Assembly (NCBI RefSeq): GCF_001544535.1
Contig: NZ_FCON02000044.1
Coordinates: 1-57,294, forward strand
Source of the DNA: Caballeronia choica
Lineage (GTDB): Bacteria > Pseudomonadota > Gammaproteobacteria > Burkholderiales > Burkholderiaceae
Direction of reading: 5' to 3'
Length of the DNA: 57,294 nt
Shown: positions 42,177-51,227 of the stretch, in pieces
Position numbering within the stretch: position 1 is the first letter of the stretch
How the letters are laid out: every line of letters starts with the position of its first letter
Program-made: the position numbers and the translations under genes
Notes under the pieces: model-generated
Databases searched by the model: none
The model's input: only the letters and a program-made list of their open reading frames with translations
Told to the model about the DNA's origin: nothing

Positions 42177-43481
42177 CTAGTCGAGAATCTTTCCGCGTGT
42201 CTCCGGCATCCGCGCATAGACCGCGAAGCCCACGGCGCACACGGCCGCCACATAGACCCACAGGTATTGCGACAGACCCGAATTCGACATCGCCGTGACG
42301 ATGTAGGGAAGCGTGCCGCCGAAGAGGGCCGCCGATACCGCATAAGGCAACGCCACGCCGGTAGCGCGCACGTGGGCCGGGAACTGCTCGGCCATGACCG
42401 TCGCGCAGGTCGCGGCGAAGCCTGACGAAAGCAGCATGCCGATCGTGACGATCGCCGTGGCGGTCCAGAAGTCGTTGCTCAGGAAATGCAGCGCGGGCCA
42501 CGCGAACAGCGCCGAGCCGCCCGCAAACACGAGCAGCACAGGCTTGCGGCCGATGCGGTCCGACACCATGCCGATGAACGGAATCGCGACGAGCGAGACG
42601 ATGATGGAAATGACGCTCGCGCCGAACGCGTCGTGCAGCGGCAAGCCGGTGCGCAGGTGAGCGAGCGTGGGGAACAGCACGAGCCAGAGATAGATGCAGA
42701 GGTTGCCGGCCATCGCGATGCCGATCACGCGCAGCGCTTCCCGGCGATGGTCGCGGACGATCACGAGAAACGGATGCCGCGCACGATGATGCGTCGCCGC
42801 GGTCTTCTTGAACGCGTCGGTTTCGGCGACGGCAAGCCGCACCCACAGCGCGACGAAGCCCATCAGGCCGGCGATGGCGAACGCGATGCGCCAACCCCAG
42901 TTCGCCATTTGCGGCGGGTCGATCATCGACGTGAGGATCGCGCCGATCAACGCGGCAACCAGCACGCCGGCGTTCACCGCGAAGTGCTGCCACGAGCCGG
43001 CGAAGCCGCGCCGCGACGGTGCCGACGATTCGATGAGAAACGTCGATGCCGAGCCGAACTCGCCGCCCGCCGCGAACCCCTGGACGAGCCGCGCGAGCAC
43101 GAGAATGAGCGGCGCCGCGATGCCGATCGACGCGTAGCCCGGACACGCCGCGATGACGAGCGAGCTTCCCGCCATCAGCGCCACCGACAGCGCGAGGCCG
43201 TTCTTGCGCCCGCGCCGGTCGGCATACGCGCCGAGCAGCGCGCCTCCAATCGGCCGCATCACGAAGCCGACCGCGAACACCGCGAACGCCGAGAGCAGCG
43301 AGACGCGGTCGTTGTGGGCGGGAAAGAAGTGTCGCGAGAAGAGCGAGGCGAACGTCGCGTAAATGATCCAGTCGGTGAATTCGACGATCGTGCCGAGGGT
43401 CGCAGCGACGATCGCCTTTTTTTGCGCTCGCGTCATCGGTGTCGCGGTTTCCTGGGCAAGGCCGGGAAGCGTGGTTTCCAT
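42177..43481 (-). CDS. MFS transporter, metabolite:H+ symporter (MHS) type
   Basis: A 434-residue membrane carrier with 12 hydrophobic segments. AATLGTIVEFTDWIIYATFA, RPIGGALLGAYADRRGRKNG and GFAAGGEFGSASTFLIE are hallmarks of the MHS subfamily (ShiA/ProP/citrate-type carriers of organic acids). GGAGAC precedes the ATG. It is followed on the same strand by the SCP-x thiolase and is divergent from SDR and crotonase genes. It probably imports the acid they degrade. Confidence 0.92.
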   Translation of the reverse strand: METTLPGLAQETATPMTRAQKKAIVAATLGTIVEFTDWIIYATFASLFSRHFFPAHNDRVSLLSAFAVFAVGFVMRPIGGALLGAYADRRGRKNGLALSVALMAGSSLVIAACPGYASIGIAAPLILVLARLVQGFAAGGEFGSASTFLIESSAPSRRGFAGSWQHFAVNAGVLVAALIGAILTSMIDPPQMANWGWRIAFAIAGLMGFVALWVRLAVAETDAFKKTAATHHRARHPFLVIVRDHRREALRVIGIAMAGNLCIYLWLVLFPTLAHLRTGLPLHDAFGASVISIIVSLVAIPFIGMVSDRIGRKPVLLVFAGGSALFAWPALHFLSNDFWTATAIVTIGMLLSSGFAATCATVMAEQFPAHVRATGVALPYAVSAALFGGTLPYIVTAMSNSGLSQYLWVYVAAVCAVGFAVYARMPETRGKILD

Positions 43482-43586
43482 GTTGTCTCCGTGTCTCTTT
43501 GTGGTGAAGGCGCGCGCCGTTTGTGCGACGCATGCAGGAAGTGCCTGGCAGTTGCATGCATCGTAGGTTTCGGGAAACGCGTCACG

Positions 43587-43709
43587 CAAACGACTTTTTC
43601 TGCGCTCTCGATTGATTTTTTCTGCAGTGAAGACGCAATGCGAGGACGTGCGCGCGCAAGCGGCTTCGATTGAGCGCAAGTCAATCGAAGCCGGCAAAAA
43701 AGTCGTTTG
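43587..43709. promoter_or_regulatory. Nested inverted repeats in a divergent promoter region
   Basis: Outer arms CAAACGACTTTTT (43587-43599) and AAAAAGTCGTTTG (43697-43709) enclose an inner hairpin, CGGCTTCGATTGA (43661-43673) and TCAATCGAAGCCG (43681-43693) around a 7-base loop. TTTTTCTGC also occurs twice as a direct repeat near 43595 and 43616. All lie between the MHS transporter and the SDR. They are likely operator sites or an RNA structure in a leader. Confidence 0.55.
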
Positions 43710-43768
43710 AGCGCGGGATGGGGAGTGCCTAGCATCGGAACGAACCGGCTTTTCATCACGGAGACATC

Positions 43769-44536
43769 ATGAAACCTTCACAACAGAACGCGGCCGCCGA
43801 GGTCGCCATCATCACGGGCGGCGCAAAGGGCATTGGCTTCGGCATCGCGGCGGCGCTGGCGCGTCATGGTCGCCGCATCGCGCTCTTCGATCTCGACCGC
43901 GCGGGCCTCGACCAGGCGGCGAGCGAGCTGGCCGCGTCAGGCGCGGACGTCATCGGGTTGCCCGTCGATGTCACGAATGGCGCGTCCGTCAACGCCGCGG
44001 TCGAAGCGGTGATCGAGCGCTTCGGCCGCATCGACGTGCTGGTGAACAACGCGGGCATCGTGCGCGACAAGCGCATCACCCGCATGAGCGACGACGACTG
44101 GGACGCCGTTATCGGCGTGAATCTCAAGTCGCAGTTCCTGTGCTGCCGCGCCGTGCTGGCGCACATGATTCCCGCCCGCCACGGGCGCATCGTGAACATC
44201 TCGTCGCGCGCCTGGCTGGGGGGCGTCGGGCAGTCGAACTATTCGGCTGCGAAGGGCGGCGTCGTGAGCCTCACGCGCAGTCTCGCACTCGAATGGGCGA
44301 GCGCCGGCGTCACCGTCAATGCGATTGCGCCGGGCATCGTCGATACGCCGCTCTTTCGCACCTTCGATGCGGACCTTCAGGAACGCCTCAAGAAATCGGT
44401 GCCCGTGCAGCGCATCGGCACGCCGGACGATATCGCGCAAGCCGTGCTCTTCTTCGCGCAGAGGGAGGCGTCGTACATCACGGGGCAAACGCTCTATGTG
44501 TGCGGTGGCCGGTCACTGTCATCACCGAGCGTTTGA
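43769..44536 (+). CDS. SDR family oxidoreductase (FabG-like)
   Basis: A 255-residue SDR. AIITGGAKGIGFGIAAALAR binds the nucleotide, VLVNNAGIVRDKRI is central, NISSRAW the Ser region, and NYSAAKGGVVSLTRSLA the Tyr-Lys pair. The end ITGQTLYVCGGRSL is typical of 3-oxoacyl reductases and 3-hydroxyacyl-CoA dehydrogenases. GGAGAC precedes the ATG. The crotonase gene starts 13 bp downstream, suggesting hydration followed by dehydrogenation of one acyl-CoA. Confidence 0.92.
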   Translation: MKPSQQNAAAEVAIITGGAKGIGFGIAAALARHGRRIALFDLDRAGLDQAASELAASGADVIGLPVDVTNGASVNAAVEAVIERFGRIDVLVNNAGIVRDKRITRMSDDDWDAVIGVNLKSQFLCCRAVLAHMIPARHGRIVNISSRAWLGGVGQSNYSAAKGGVVSLTRSLALEWASAGVTVNAIAPGIVDTPLFRTFDADLQERLKKSVPVQRIGTPDDIAQAVLFFAQREASYITGQTLYVCGGRSLSSPSV

Positions 44537-44549
44537 GAGAGAGGACCTC

Positions 44550-45353
44550 ATGACCATTCACTACAGCGTGTCGAACCATGTGGCCACGGTCAGCCTGGAC
44601 CGCCCCGAGGCGCTCAATGCGCTCGATCTCGACAGCCTGACCGAACTGCGCGCGGCGCTCGCCACCGCGCGCGACGACGACAACGTGCGCGTGATCGTGC
44701 TCACCGGCGCCGGGCGCAAGTCGTTTTGCGTCGGCGCCGATCTGAAGAACACCTTGCCGCCCTCGACGAGCTTCAGTTCGTCATTCGTCAGATCGATCGA
44801 CCGCGCGGCGGCCGAAGGCATCTACGTGCGGCTGATGGACCTGAGCTCGCTGCGCCTCTTCAAGCCGATCATCGGCGCGATCAACGGCTATTGCCTCGGC
44901 GGCGGCCTCGAACTCGCGCTCCAGTGCGACTTGCGGATCGCATCGAGCAATGCGGTGTTCGGCCTGCCCGAAGCGGCCGTCGCGAGCATTCCTGCCGTGT
45001 GCGGCATCCAGGCGCTGCAAAAGGCCGTGCCTTCGGCGATCGCGATGAAGATGCTTCTCACGGGCGGCAAGATCGACGCCGCGTACGCGGAACGCGTGGG
45101 GCTGATATCCGATGTCGTCGAACCGGAAGCGCTGCTCGACAAGGCGCTCGAACTCGCGGGCACGATTGCGGCGAACGGTCCGCTCGCCGTGCAGATGATC
45201 AAGAAAGTGGCGGAGACGAGCAGCAACGTGCCGCTTGCGCAGGCGATCGAATTCACCGAGCTGGCGTGGGGCGCGATGCGCGATTCGCAGGACCGCATCG
45301 AAGGCCGCAAGGCGTTCGCCGAAAAGCGCAAGCCACGGTTTACGGGACGCTAG
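44550..45353 (+). CDS. Enoyl-CoA hydratase
   Basis: A 267-residue crotonase starting MTIHYSVSNHVATVSLDRPE. Both hydratase Glu are kept: INGYCLGGGLELALQCD (first Glu) and VFGLPEAAVAS (second Glu). FCVGADLKNTLPP forms the oxyanion loop. This contrasts with the two Glu-less crotonases elsewhere in the window. GAGGAC lies before the ATG at 44550. It converges on a LysR gene. Confidence 0.92.
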   Translation: MTIHYSVSNHVATVSLDRPEALNALDLDSLTELRAALATARDDDNVRVIVLTGAGRKSFCVGADLKNTLPPSTSFSSSFVRSIDRAAAEGIYVRLMDLSSLRLFKPIIGAINGYCLGGGLELALQCDLRIASSNAVFGLPEAAVASIPAVCGIQALQKAVPSAIAMKMLLTGGKIDAAYAERVGLISDVVEPEALLDKALELAGTIAANGPLAVQMIKKVAETSSNVPLAQAIEFTELAWGAMRDSQDRIEGRKAFAEKRKPRFTGR

Positions 45354-45371
45354 CGGCGGCGGCGCAGCGCC

Positions 45372-46271
45372 TCAGCCACTTGCTTCGGCGATCGCCAGCA
45401 GCCAGTCGCGGAACGCGGCGAACTCGGGGTTCGACAGATGCTCGTGTGGATAGACGAGGTAGTACGTGAACGCGCCCAGATCGAGCACGAACGAAAAGGG
45501 CGTTACCAGCGTGCCCTCGCGAAGCTGGTCGGCGACGAGCACGCGCTGCGCCATCGCGACGCCGTGTCCTTGCGTCGCGGCGAAATACGCGAGCACCGAG
45601 CTTTCGTAGCTGAGGCCGCTCAACGGATTGACTCCGCGCACGCCGGCGGCGTCGAGCCATTTCGCCCAGTCTTCGCGGCGCGCAAGCGAATGCAGCAGCG
45701 GCACGTTGCGCAGGCTTCCGGGCGTGGCATCGGTCAGGTCGGGATGCGCGCGCAGGAACTCGGGGCTGCAAACGGGGACGAGTTCATTCGGCACGAGCCG
45801 GTCGGAACCCACCTCGGACGATGGCGCATGAGAAAGGCGGATCGCCCCGTCGACGTCCTCGGCATTGAAGTCGACCGGCTGCAATGACGTCGTGAGGCTG
45901 ACTTCGATGTCGGGATGGTCGCGATGGAACGTCGAGAGGCGTGGCAATAGCCAGTTCATCGAAAACGTCGTGTAGCCGCGAATCTTGAGCGTGCGGCGGC
46001 GTCGCGCCTCGGTGAGATTGATGGTGGCCGTTCGCAGGGTCTCGAAGCCGCGCACGACATCCGCCAGATAGCGGGCTCCCATCGGCGTCAGCGTGATCGC
46101 GCGATATCCCCGTTCGAAAAGCTGCACGCCGAGTTGGTCTTCGAGCAGCTTGATCTGACGGCTCACCGCAGCAGGCGTGACGTTCAGCTCGTTGGCGGCG
46201 AGTTGAACGCTGAGCAGACGCCCGCATACCTCGAAGGCGCGCAGCGCGTTGAGTGACGGAAGGGTTCGCAT
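45372..46271 (-). CDS. LysR family transcriptional regulator (GcvA-like)
   Basis: A 299-residue LysR protein starting MRTLPSLNALRAFEVCGRLL, the GcvA/AmpR-type beginning. The helix-turn-helix follows (VQLAANELNVTPAAVSRQIK, LEDQLGVQLFERG). The effector domain begins KIRGYTTFSMNWLLPRLSTF. It is divergent from the fused CoA-transferase gene, with 171 bp between starts, and is its likely regulator. Confidence 0.92.
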   Translation of the reverse strand: MRTLPSLNALRAFEVCGRLLSVQLAANELNVTPAAVSRQIKLLEDQLGVQLFERGYRAITLTPMGARYLADVVRGFETLRTATINLTEARRRRTLKIRGYTTFSMNWLLPRLSTFHRDHPDIEVSLTTSLQPVDFNAEDVDGAIRLSHAPSSEVGSDRLVPNELVPVCSPEFLRAHPDLTDATPGSLRNVPLLHSLARREDWAKWLDAAGVRGVNPLSGLSYESSVLAYFAATQGHGVAMAQRVLVADQLREGTLVTPFSFVLDLGAFTYYLVYPHEHLSNPEFAAFRDWLLAIAEASG

Positions 46272-46442
46272 CGAAAAATAGTAGCACGCACGGCGCGACG
46301 CGCGGGCCAGGAAGCCGGTGTGGAACGCGGCCTTATCCGCCGCAGAAAATCTCAATCGAGCGAGCAGGAAATGTCGTTTGTACGGGGTTTCTCCACGCCG
46401 TATCGTTGATTAAAGGACAACCTGTGAGACAAGGAGACAACC

Positions 46443-48476
46443 ATGCTGGACGATGTGCGAATCCTGGCCTGGGGCGAACGCAGCGCGGTGAAGCTTTGCG
46501 CCACGCTCCTCGAACGAGCCGGCGCGCAAATCTGTTTCGCCGACGCCGGGCCCGTCGCCGGCATCGCGCATGACGTGGTGATCGTTTCGTCGGATATGAG
46601 TTCGACGAAGGAGAAAAGCGTCATCGCGGAACTGAAGGCGGCGGGCAACACCATCGTATGCGACATCACCGCGACAGGGCCGCAAGGTTCGCGCGCGGGC
46701 GGAAGCTGGTCCGACGCGCAGGTTCAGGCGATCAGCGGCCTGATGGATACCACGGGCTTCGCGCATGGCGAGCCGGTACGTATCGGCGTTCCGTTCACGG
46801 ATATCTCGGCGGCACTGTATGCGTCGGCTGCGATTGCCGCGGCGATTCGCGTCAGGCGCATGCGCGGCATCGTCCAGACCATCGACGTCACGCTGTTCGG
46901 TTGCGCGGCGAGTGCGCTCACCACGTTTCTGCCTGCCGCCTTTGTACGGGATACGGTCGGCCGCGTCGGCAACCGTCATCCGGCATGCGCACCCTGGAAC
47001 GCATACCGCACGAGCGATGGCTGGATACTCATCTGCACGAGCACGGAAGAGCAATGGCGAAGGATCAGGAGCGTGGCGCGCGTGCCGCAGCTCGACGATC
47101 CGCGCTTTGCCACGTTGCGCGAGCGCGTCCGTCATGTCGATGTGCTCGATCCTTTGATCGAAACCTGGACCACGACCTTGACCACTGCCGAATGCACCCG
47201 CCTTTGCGAGACGATAGGCGTGGCAGCCGGTCCGATCGTGTCGGTCGCGGGGCTTTCGGGCGAGCCGAATTTTCGTCTGCGTCACGGGGAAGCCGCAGAG
47301 CGGATCGATGCGCGTGGCATCGACGGCGATACTTACCGGCAAGTGTCCGTCTTTCGCACCTCGCGATTGACCGACCGTGCCGTGCATGCGCCGCTGACCG
47401 CAAACGCAGAGCGTGTCTTTCCCACCGATGCAGGTCCGCTTGCGGGCGTCAAGGTCATCGAAATCGGGCAGTACACGACCGCGCCGCTCGTCGGCAAGCA
47501 TCTGGCTGCGCTCGGTGCGCGGGTCATCAAGATCGAGCCGCCCGATGGCGAGGTCGCGCGCTCGTGGGCGCCGGGGCGGGACGGCACGAGTTACTTCTTT
47601 GCGCTCAACAACACCGACAAGGAAACGATCGCGCTCGATCTCAAGCAGGATCGCGACCGCGAATATCTGCGACGCCTTCTCGCCGATGCCGACGTGCTGG
47701 TCGAGAACCTGCGGCCGGGCGCACTCGCGAAGCTCGGCTTTGGACGCCAGTCTCTCGGCGAAATCAATCCACGCCTGATCTATTGTTCGATCTCCGGCTT
47801 CGGTATCGAATCGGCATACCCGACGCGGCCTGCGTTCGACACCGTGATCCAGGCGATGGGCGGCCTGATGGATTTGACGCGCAGTCACGGGATGCCGGTC
47901 AAGCTCGGCGCGTCGGGTGCGGACATCCTTGGCGGCCAGGCTGCGCTGCTTGCCATCCTCGCGATCCTGGCCGAGCCCTCGCGGCAGGCGGGCAACTTCG
48001 TCGAGATTTCGATGCAGGATGTCGCGGCATGGGGCGCGCTTTATTCGTCGGGGCATCCCGAACCGCAAGGGCTGGCGGTTCCGTGCGCGGATGGTCATAT
48101 CTGGATCGAGAGCGATGGCCTTCGAGATGCGGCCTCGCTCGCGGCGCACGCGAAGCAACTGCGGTGCGGCTCGCTGACGAGAGCGTGTGCCATCGCGGCA
48201 CTTGCTGAAGCAGGGATTCGTGCCGTGCCCGTGGTCCGTGTGCCGGAATTGATGGAAGACGGCGATTTTCTTGCAGACGTGCTGAGCGTGGCGCGGGATG
48301 CCAGCGGTGCGTTCTGGCCGGTGCTCAAGATGCCGTACCGGCTCTCGCGCACGCCTGCGCGGATTCGGGCCGTTCCGGGGATGCCTGAAGTCCGTCATGC
48401 CATCGACGACGAGGGCGAAGAGCGCAGTGGCCGAGGGGCGATTCGCCTGTCTGGCCTGGCGAAGCTCGATCTTTGA
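46443..48476 (+). CDS. Fused double CaiB/BaiF CoA-transferase
   Basis: A 677-residue protein with two class III CoA-transferase units in one chain. Unit 1 (about 1-320) is abridged at its N-terminus and has IGVPFTDISAALYASAAIAA, with a candidate catalytic Asp, and HPACAPWNAYRTSDGWILI. Unit 2 starts near residue 333 with GPLAGVKVIEIGQYTTAPLV, contains NNTDKETIALDLKQDRD and GASGADILGGQAALLAIL with the second Asp, and ends early without a full C-terminal domain. AAGGAGAC precedes the ATG. Substrate unknown. Confidence 0.88.
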   Translation: MLDDVRILAWGERSAVKLCATLLERAGAQICFADAGPVAGIAHDVVIVSSDMSSTKEKSVIAELKAAGNTIVCDITATGPQGSRAGGSWSDAQVQAISGLMDTTGFAHGEPVRIGVPFTDISAALYASAAIAAAIRVRRMRGIVQTIDVTLFGCAASALTTFLPAAFVRDTVGRVGNRHPACAPWNAYRTSDGWILICTSTEEQWRRIRSVARVPQLDDPRFATLRERVRHVDVLDPLIETWTTTLTTAECTRLCETIGVAAGPIVSVAGLSGEPNFRLRHGEAAERIDARGIDGDTYRQVSVFRTSRLTDRAVHAPLTANAERVFPTDAGPLAGVKVIEIGQYTTAPLVGKHLAALGARVIKIEPPDGEVARSWAPGRDGTSYFFALNNTDKETIALDLKQDRDREYLRRLLADADVLVENLRPGALAKLGFGRQSLGEINPRLIYCSISGFGIESAYPTRPAFDTVIQAMGGLMDLTRSHGMPVKLGASGADILGGQAALLAILAILAEPSRQAGNFVEISMQDVAAWGALYSSGHPEPQGLAVPCADGHIWIESDGLRDAASLAAHAKQLRCGSLTRACAIAALAEAGIRAVPVVRVPELMEDGDFLADVLSVARDASGAFWPVLKMPYRLSRTPARIRAVPGMPEVRHAIDDEGEERSGRGAIRLSGLAKLDL

Positions 48477-48483
48477 CGGGAAC

Positions 48484-48526
48484 GTTCTCGTGGTCCATCG
48501 ATGTTTGGCGGCAAGACCACGAGAAC
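48484..48526. terminator. 12-bp inverted repeat after the fused CoA-transferase
   Basis: GTTCTCGTGGTC (48484-48495) and GACCACGAGAAC (48515-48526) are perfect complements with a 19-base loop. No T-tract follows. It lies just past the stop codon, so it may be a transcript-end hairpin or a boundary of the accessory segment to the right. Confidence 0.45.
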
Positions 48527-48698
48527 ATTGAATGGCACTATCCGCCGGTCAGCGCGCCGGTCAGCGTCGTCAACGCGGGCACGGGCGTGCTGTTTTCTTT
48601 CATCGTCTCCGACGGATGCGTTGCCGCCACGACGGGTTGTCGCGATAATGAAACGTCGCCGGCCCGCCGGCCTCACACGCCATCCACCCGCAATCCGC

Positions 48699-49730
48699 AT
48701 GACCGACACTTTTTCGTTAAGCGCCGCCAGCGACTACCGGGCCTGGCTCTCCGATCTCAAGCTGCAAGTCGAGCGGGCCAGGCAGCGCGCGGCCACCAGC
48801 GTGAACCGGGAGCTCGTATCGCTTTACTGGCAGATCGGCCGGCAGATTCTCGAACGCCAGCAGCGCGCCGGATGGGGTGCCAAAGTGATCGACCAGCTCG
48901 CGCGGGACCTGCGCGGGGCGTTTCCCGACATGCGCGGGTTTTCGCCGCGCAATCTCAAGTACATGCGCTCGCTCGCCGAGGCGTGGCCGGAAAACGGATT
49001 TGTGCAACACCCTGTTGCACAATTGCCGTGGTCCCACGTCGTGACGCTGCTCGACAAGCTCGATGACAACGTACATCGGGACTGGTATGCCGCGAAGTCG
49101 ACCGAGCACGGCTGGTCGCGCAGCATCCTGGTGATGCAGATCGAGACGCGCGCATACGAACGCCAGGGCAACGCGGTCAACAACTTTCCGGAGCGCCTGC
49201 CGCCACCGCAGTCGGATCTCGCGCGCGATGTATTGAAAGACCCGTATATTTTCGATTTCCTCGGTCTCGCGGAAAACGCGCAGGAGCGCGACATCGAAGG
49301 CGCGCTGACGCGGCATATCACGCGGTTCCTGCTCGAACTCGGTGCAGGGTTCGCGTTCGTGGGGCGGCAATACCGACTCGAAGTCGGCGGAGACGAGTTT
49401 TTCATCGATCTCCTGTTCTATCACCTGAAGCTTCGCTGTTACGTCGTGGTCGAACTCAAGGCGACGCCGTTCAAACCGGAATACGCGGGCCAGCTGAACT
49501 TTTATCTGTCCGCGGTGGACGCGCAGGTGAAAGCGGACGACGACCACCCGACCATTGGCCTGCTGCTGTGCAAGGAGAATAACCGTCTGGTTGCCGAATA
49601 CGCGCTGCGCGGAATCGCCAAGCCGATGGGCGTGGCCGAATACCAGTTGCTGCGCGAGATACCGGCCGGGCTGAAGCCGAGCCTGCCGTCGATCGATCAG
49701 ATCGAGGCCGAATTGCGCTCCGAGGACTGA
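48699..49730 (+). CDS. DUF1016/YhcG-type PD-(D/E)XK nuclease family protein
   Basis: A 343-residue protein. The N-terminal DUF1016 domain (~10-150) contains NRELVSLYWQIGRQILERQQ and GFSPRNLKYMRSLAEAWPE, resembling a DNA-binding helical domain. The C-terminal nuclease core reads EFFIDLLFYHLKLRCYVVVE followed by LKA, giving the PD-(D/E)XK pattern D-x(n)-E-x-K. GLLLCKENNRLVAEYAL follows. Members occur alone or near defence genes, and their role is not settled. No methylase or toxin-antitoxin partner is adjacent here, so it stands alone. Confidence 0.88.
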   Translation: MTDTFSLSAASDYRAWLSDLKLQVERARQRAATSVNRELVSLYWQIGRQILERQQRAGWGAKVIDQLARDLRGAFPDMRGFSPRNLKYMRSLAEAWPENGFVQHPVAQLPWSHVVTLLDKLDDNVHRDWYAAKSTEHGWSRSILVMQIETRAYERQGNAVNNFPERLPPPQSDLARDVLKDPYIFDFLGLAENAQERDIEGALTRHITRFLLELGAGFAFVGRQYRLEVGGDEFFIDLLFYHLKLRCYVVVELKATPFKPEYAGQLNFYLSAVDAQVKADDDHPTIGLLLCKENNRLVAEYALRGIAKPMGVAEYQLLREIPAGLKPSLPSIDQIEAELRSED

Positions 49731-49936
49731 GCGGACTGGTTCTTTGTCTCTACGGGGCGGACGCATCGTCGACGTTCGCGTTCGTGTTCGCAAGCGCGCC
49801 GGAACGACCTGGCCGTCCGGCCGCGGAATTCGTCCATTGAGCTCAGACAGGCACAGTCAGCCCGATACGACGCGCTGCATGGCGGGAATAAAGTTGCGCA
49901 GTTGCAGGTACTACGGTCAGATCAGGGGGAACCGAA

Positions 49937-50668
49937 GTGCAATCCATTCTGCGTCACCTGCAGCTTGCGTCGGGCGTAGTCTTGCTGACCTATCTTTCCC
50001 TCCATCTGGTCAATCATGCGCTCGGCATCTGGTCGCTGGATCTTGCCGAACGTGGCCTCATACTCGCTATCCGGCTGTGGGACAGCACGCCCGGCACGGT
50101 CATGCTGTACGGTGCTGCCGGCCTGCATTTTGCACTGGCGCTGCGTACCGTCTATGAGCGTCGCCACTGGGCTCTTCCGCCGACCGAATGGGTCCGCCTT
50201 TGGGCCGGTTTCAGCCTGCCGCTGCTGCTCATCCGCCACGCGGTCGGAACGCGCCTCGCGGCGTCGCTCTATGGCTTCGAACCGGACTACGAAAAGATCG
50301 TGACCTCGCTGATCACCAGCGGTACGCAGGGCTTGCAACTCGCGCTGCTCGCCCCCGGCTGGGTGCACGGCTGCCTCGGGGTGTGGATCCGCTTTCGTCA
50401 CCATGACTTCATGCGTCGCGCGAAGCCCGCGTTGGTAGCGCTGCTTGTGATCCTGCCGCTGCTGTCCGCAATTGGCTTCGCGCAGATGTCACGCGCTGTT
50501 GTCGCGGCGCATGCACCGCAGCTGACGCCCGATCAGACGCTCGTCGCGCACCGTGGTGCCCTCGATGAGTGGCGTCATGATCTTCTTATGGTCTATGTGT
50601 CGCTGCTTGTCAGCGCTTTTCTGGCTGGCAGGTTGCGCAATCGGTTGCAGCATCGGGGGTCTCGGTAG
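49937..50668 (+). CDS. Adenylate-cyclase-type membrane domain without catalytic part
   Basis: A 243-residue membrane protein with about six hydrophobic segments. It begins (GTG) LRHLQLASGVVLLTYLSLHL, followed by VNHALG, and contains APGWVHGCLGVWIRFRHH. This is the N-terminal membrane module that in related proteobacterial proteins precedes a 2Fe-2S ferredoxin domain and a class III adenylate/guanylate cyclase domain. Here the frame stops after the last helix (RLRNRLQHRGSR) and nothing cyclase-like follows. It is either a truncated gene or a stand-alone membrane subunit. GGGGGA precedes the GTG. Confidence 0.7.
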   Translation: MQSILRHLQLASGVVLLTYLSLHLVNHALGIWSLDLAERGLILAIRLWDSTPGTVMLYGAAGLHFALALRTVYERRHWALPPTEWVRLWAGFSLPLLLIRHAVGTRLAASLYGFEPDYEKIVTSLITSGTQGLQLALLAPGWVHGCLGVWIRFRHHDFMRRAKPALVALLVILPLLSAIGFAQMSRAVVAAHAPQLTPDQTLVAHRGALDEWRHDLLMVYVSLLVSAFLAGRLRNRLQHRGSR

Positions 50669-51227
50669 TTAGGGATGTTGAAGAGGCTCCAGGCAATCGA
50701 CAGGTCAGCAGAACCTCTGCCGCTTGACTTCCCATCAACAGTCCATATACAGGCTTTGACCCTACCCCACATCCATTCGGCAAGTAATCATCAAATGACC
50801 ACCCGATAAGTCTGATATTTTCTTTGTCGTTTGCCCTAATGGTGACGCACCCGGTTTCGTATGATTATTGAATCAATAGAACGAACGACTGGGCATTGTG
50901 CTTTCCGGGTAACTTTTGACTTTAATCAAGTTGCGGAGCCGCTTGCGACATGGATCTTTGGTTCACGGGTTCTTGCGAGGTAGGCACATGATACGACGCC
51001 CGGAATGATTCGGCCTGCTTATCCTACCAACGAATATAACTAGCCAGCTAGCGAATGATGGGATCCGTGTAGGCAATTCATTTCCCCTTTGACGATCATA
51101 AGCATAACTATCACTCTATAGTCAGAAGTATCCTGCCAACCTCGGCAGTTCCCATTGTCCGTCCACGGTTCTGATTCGGATTCTTAAAGATCAAGATCTA
51201 AAATCCACTATTTTTATTGGCCACTTT
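50669..51227. other. AT-richer intergenic region before the peptide-synthetase cluster
   Basis: About 560 bp visibly lower in GC than the rest, without a recognised gene. It contains the palindromes CTAGC-CA-GCTAG (51040-51051) and AGATC-AA-GATCT (51188-51199). TTTGACGATC near 51090 could be a -35 region, but no clear -10 is spaced correctly. It marks the change from ordinary genome to an acquired-looking cluster. Confidence 0.5.

Noticed and set aside
46410-48398. Long minus-strand open frame opposite the fused CoA-transferase
   Set aside because: Composition is typical of an antisense shadow and no motif is seen; the plus-strand protein has clear CoA-transferase motifs.
51188-51199. AGATC-AA-GATCT palindrome before the thioesterase
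   Set aside because: Only 5-bp arms in AT-rich DNA. It could be chance, and no regulator is linked.
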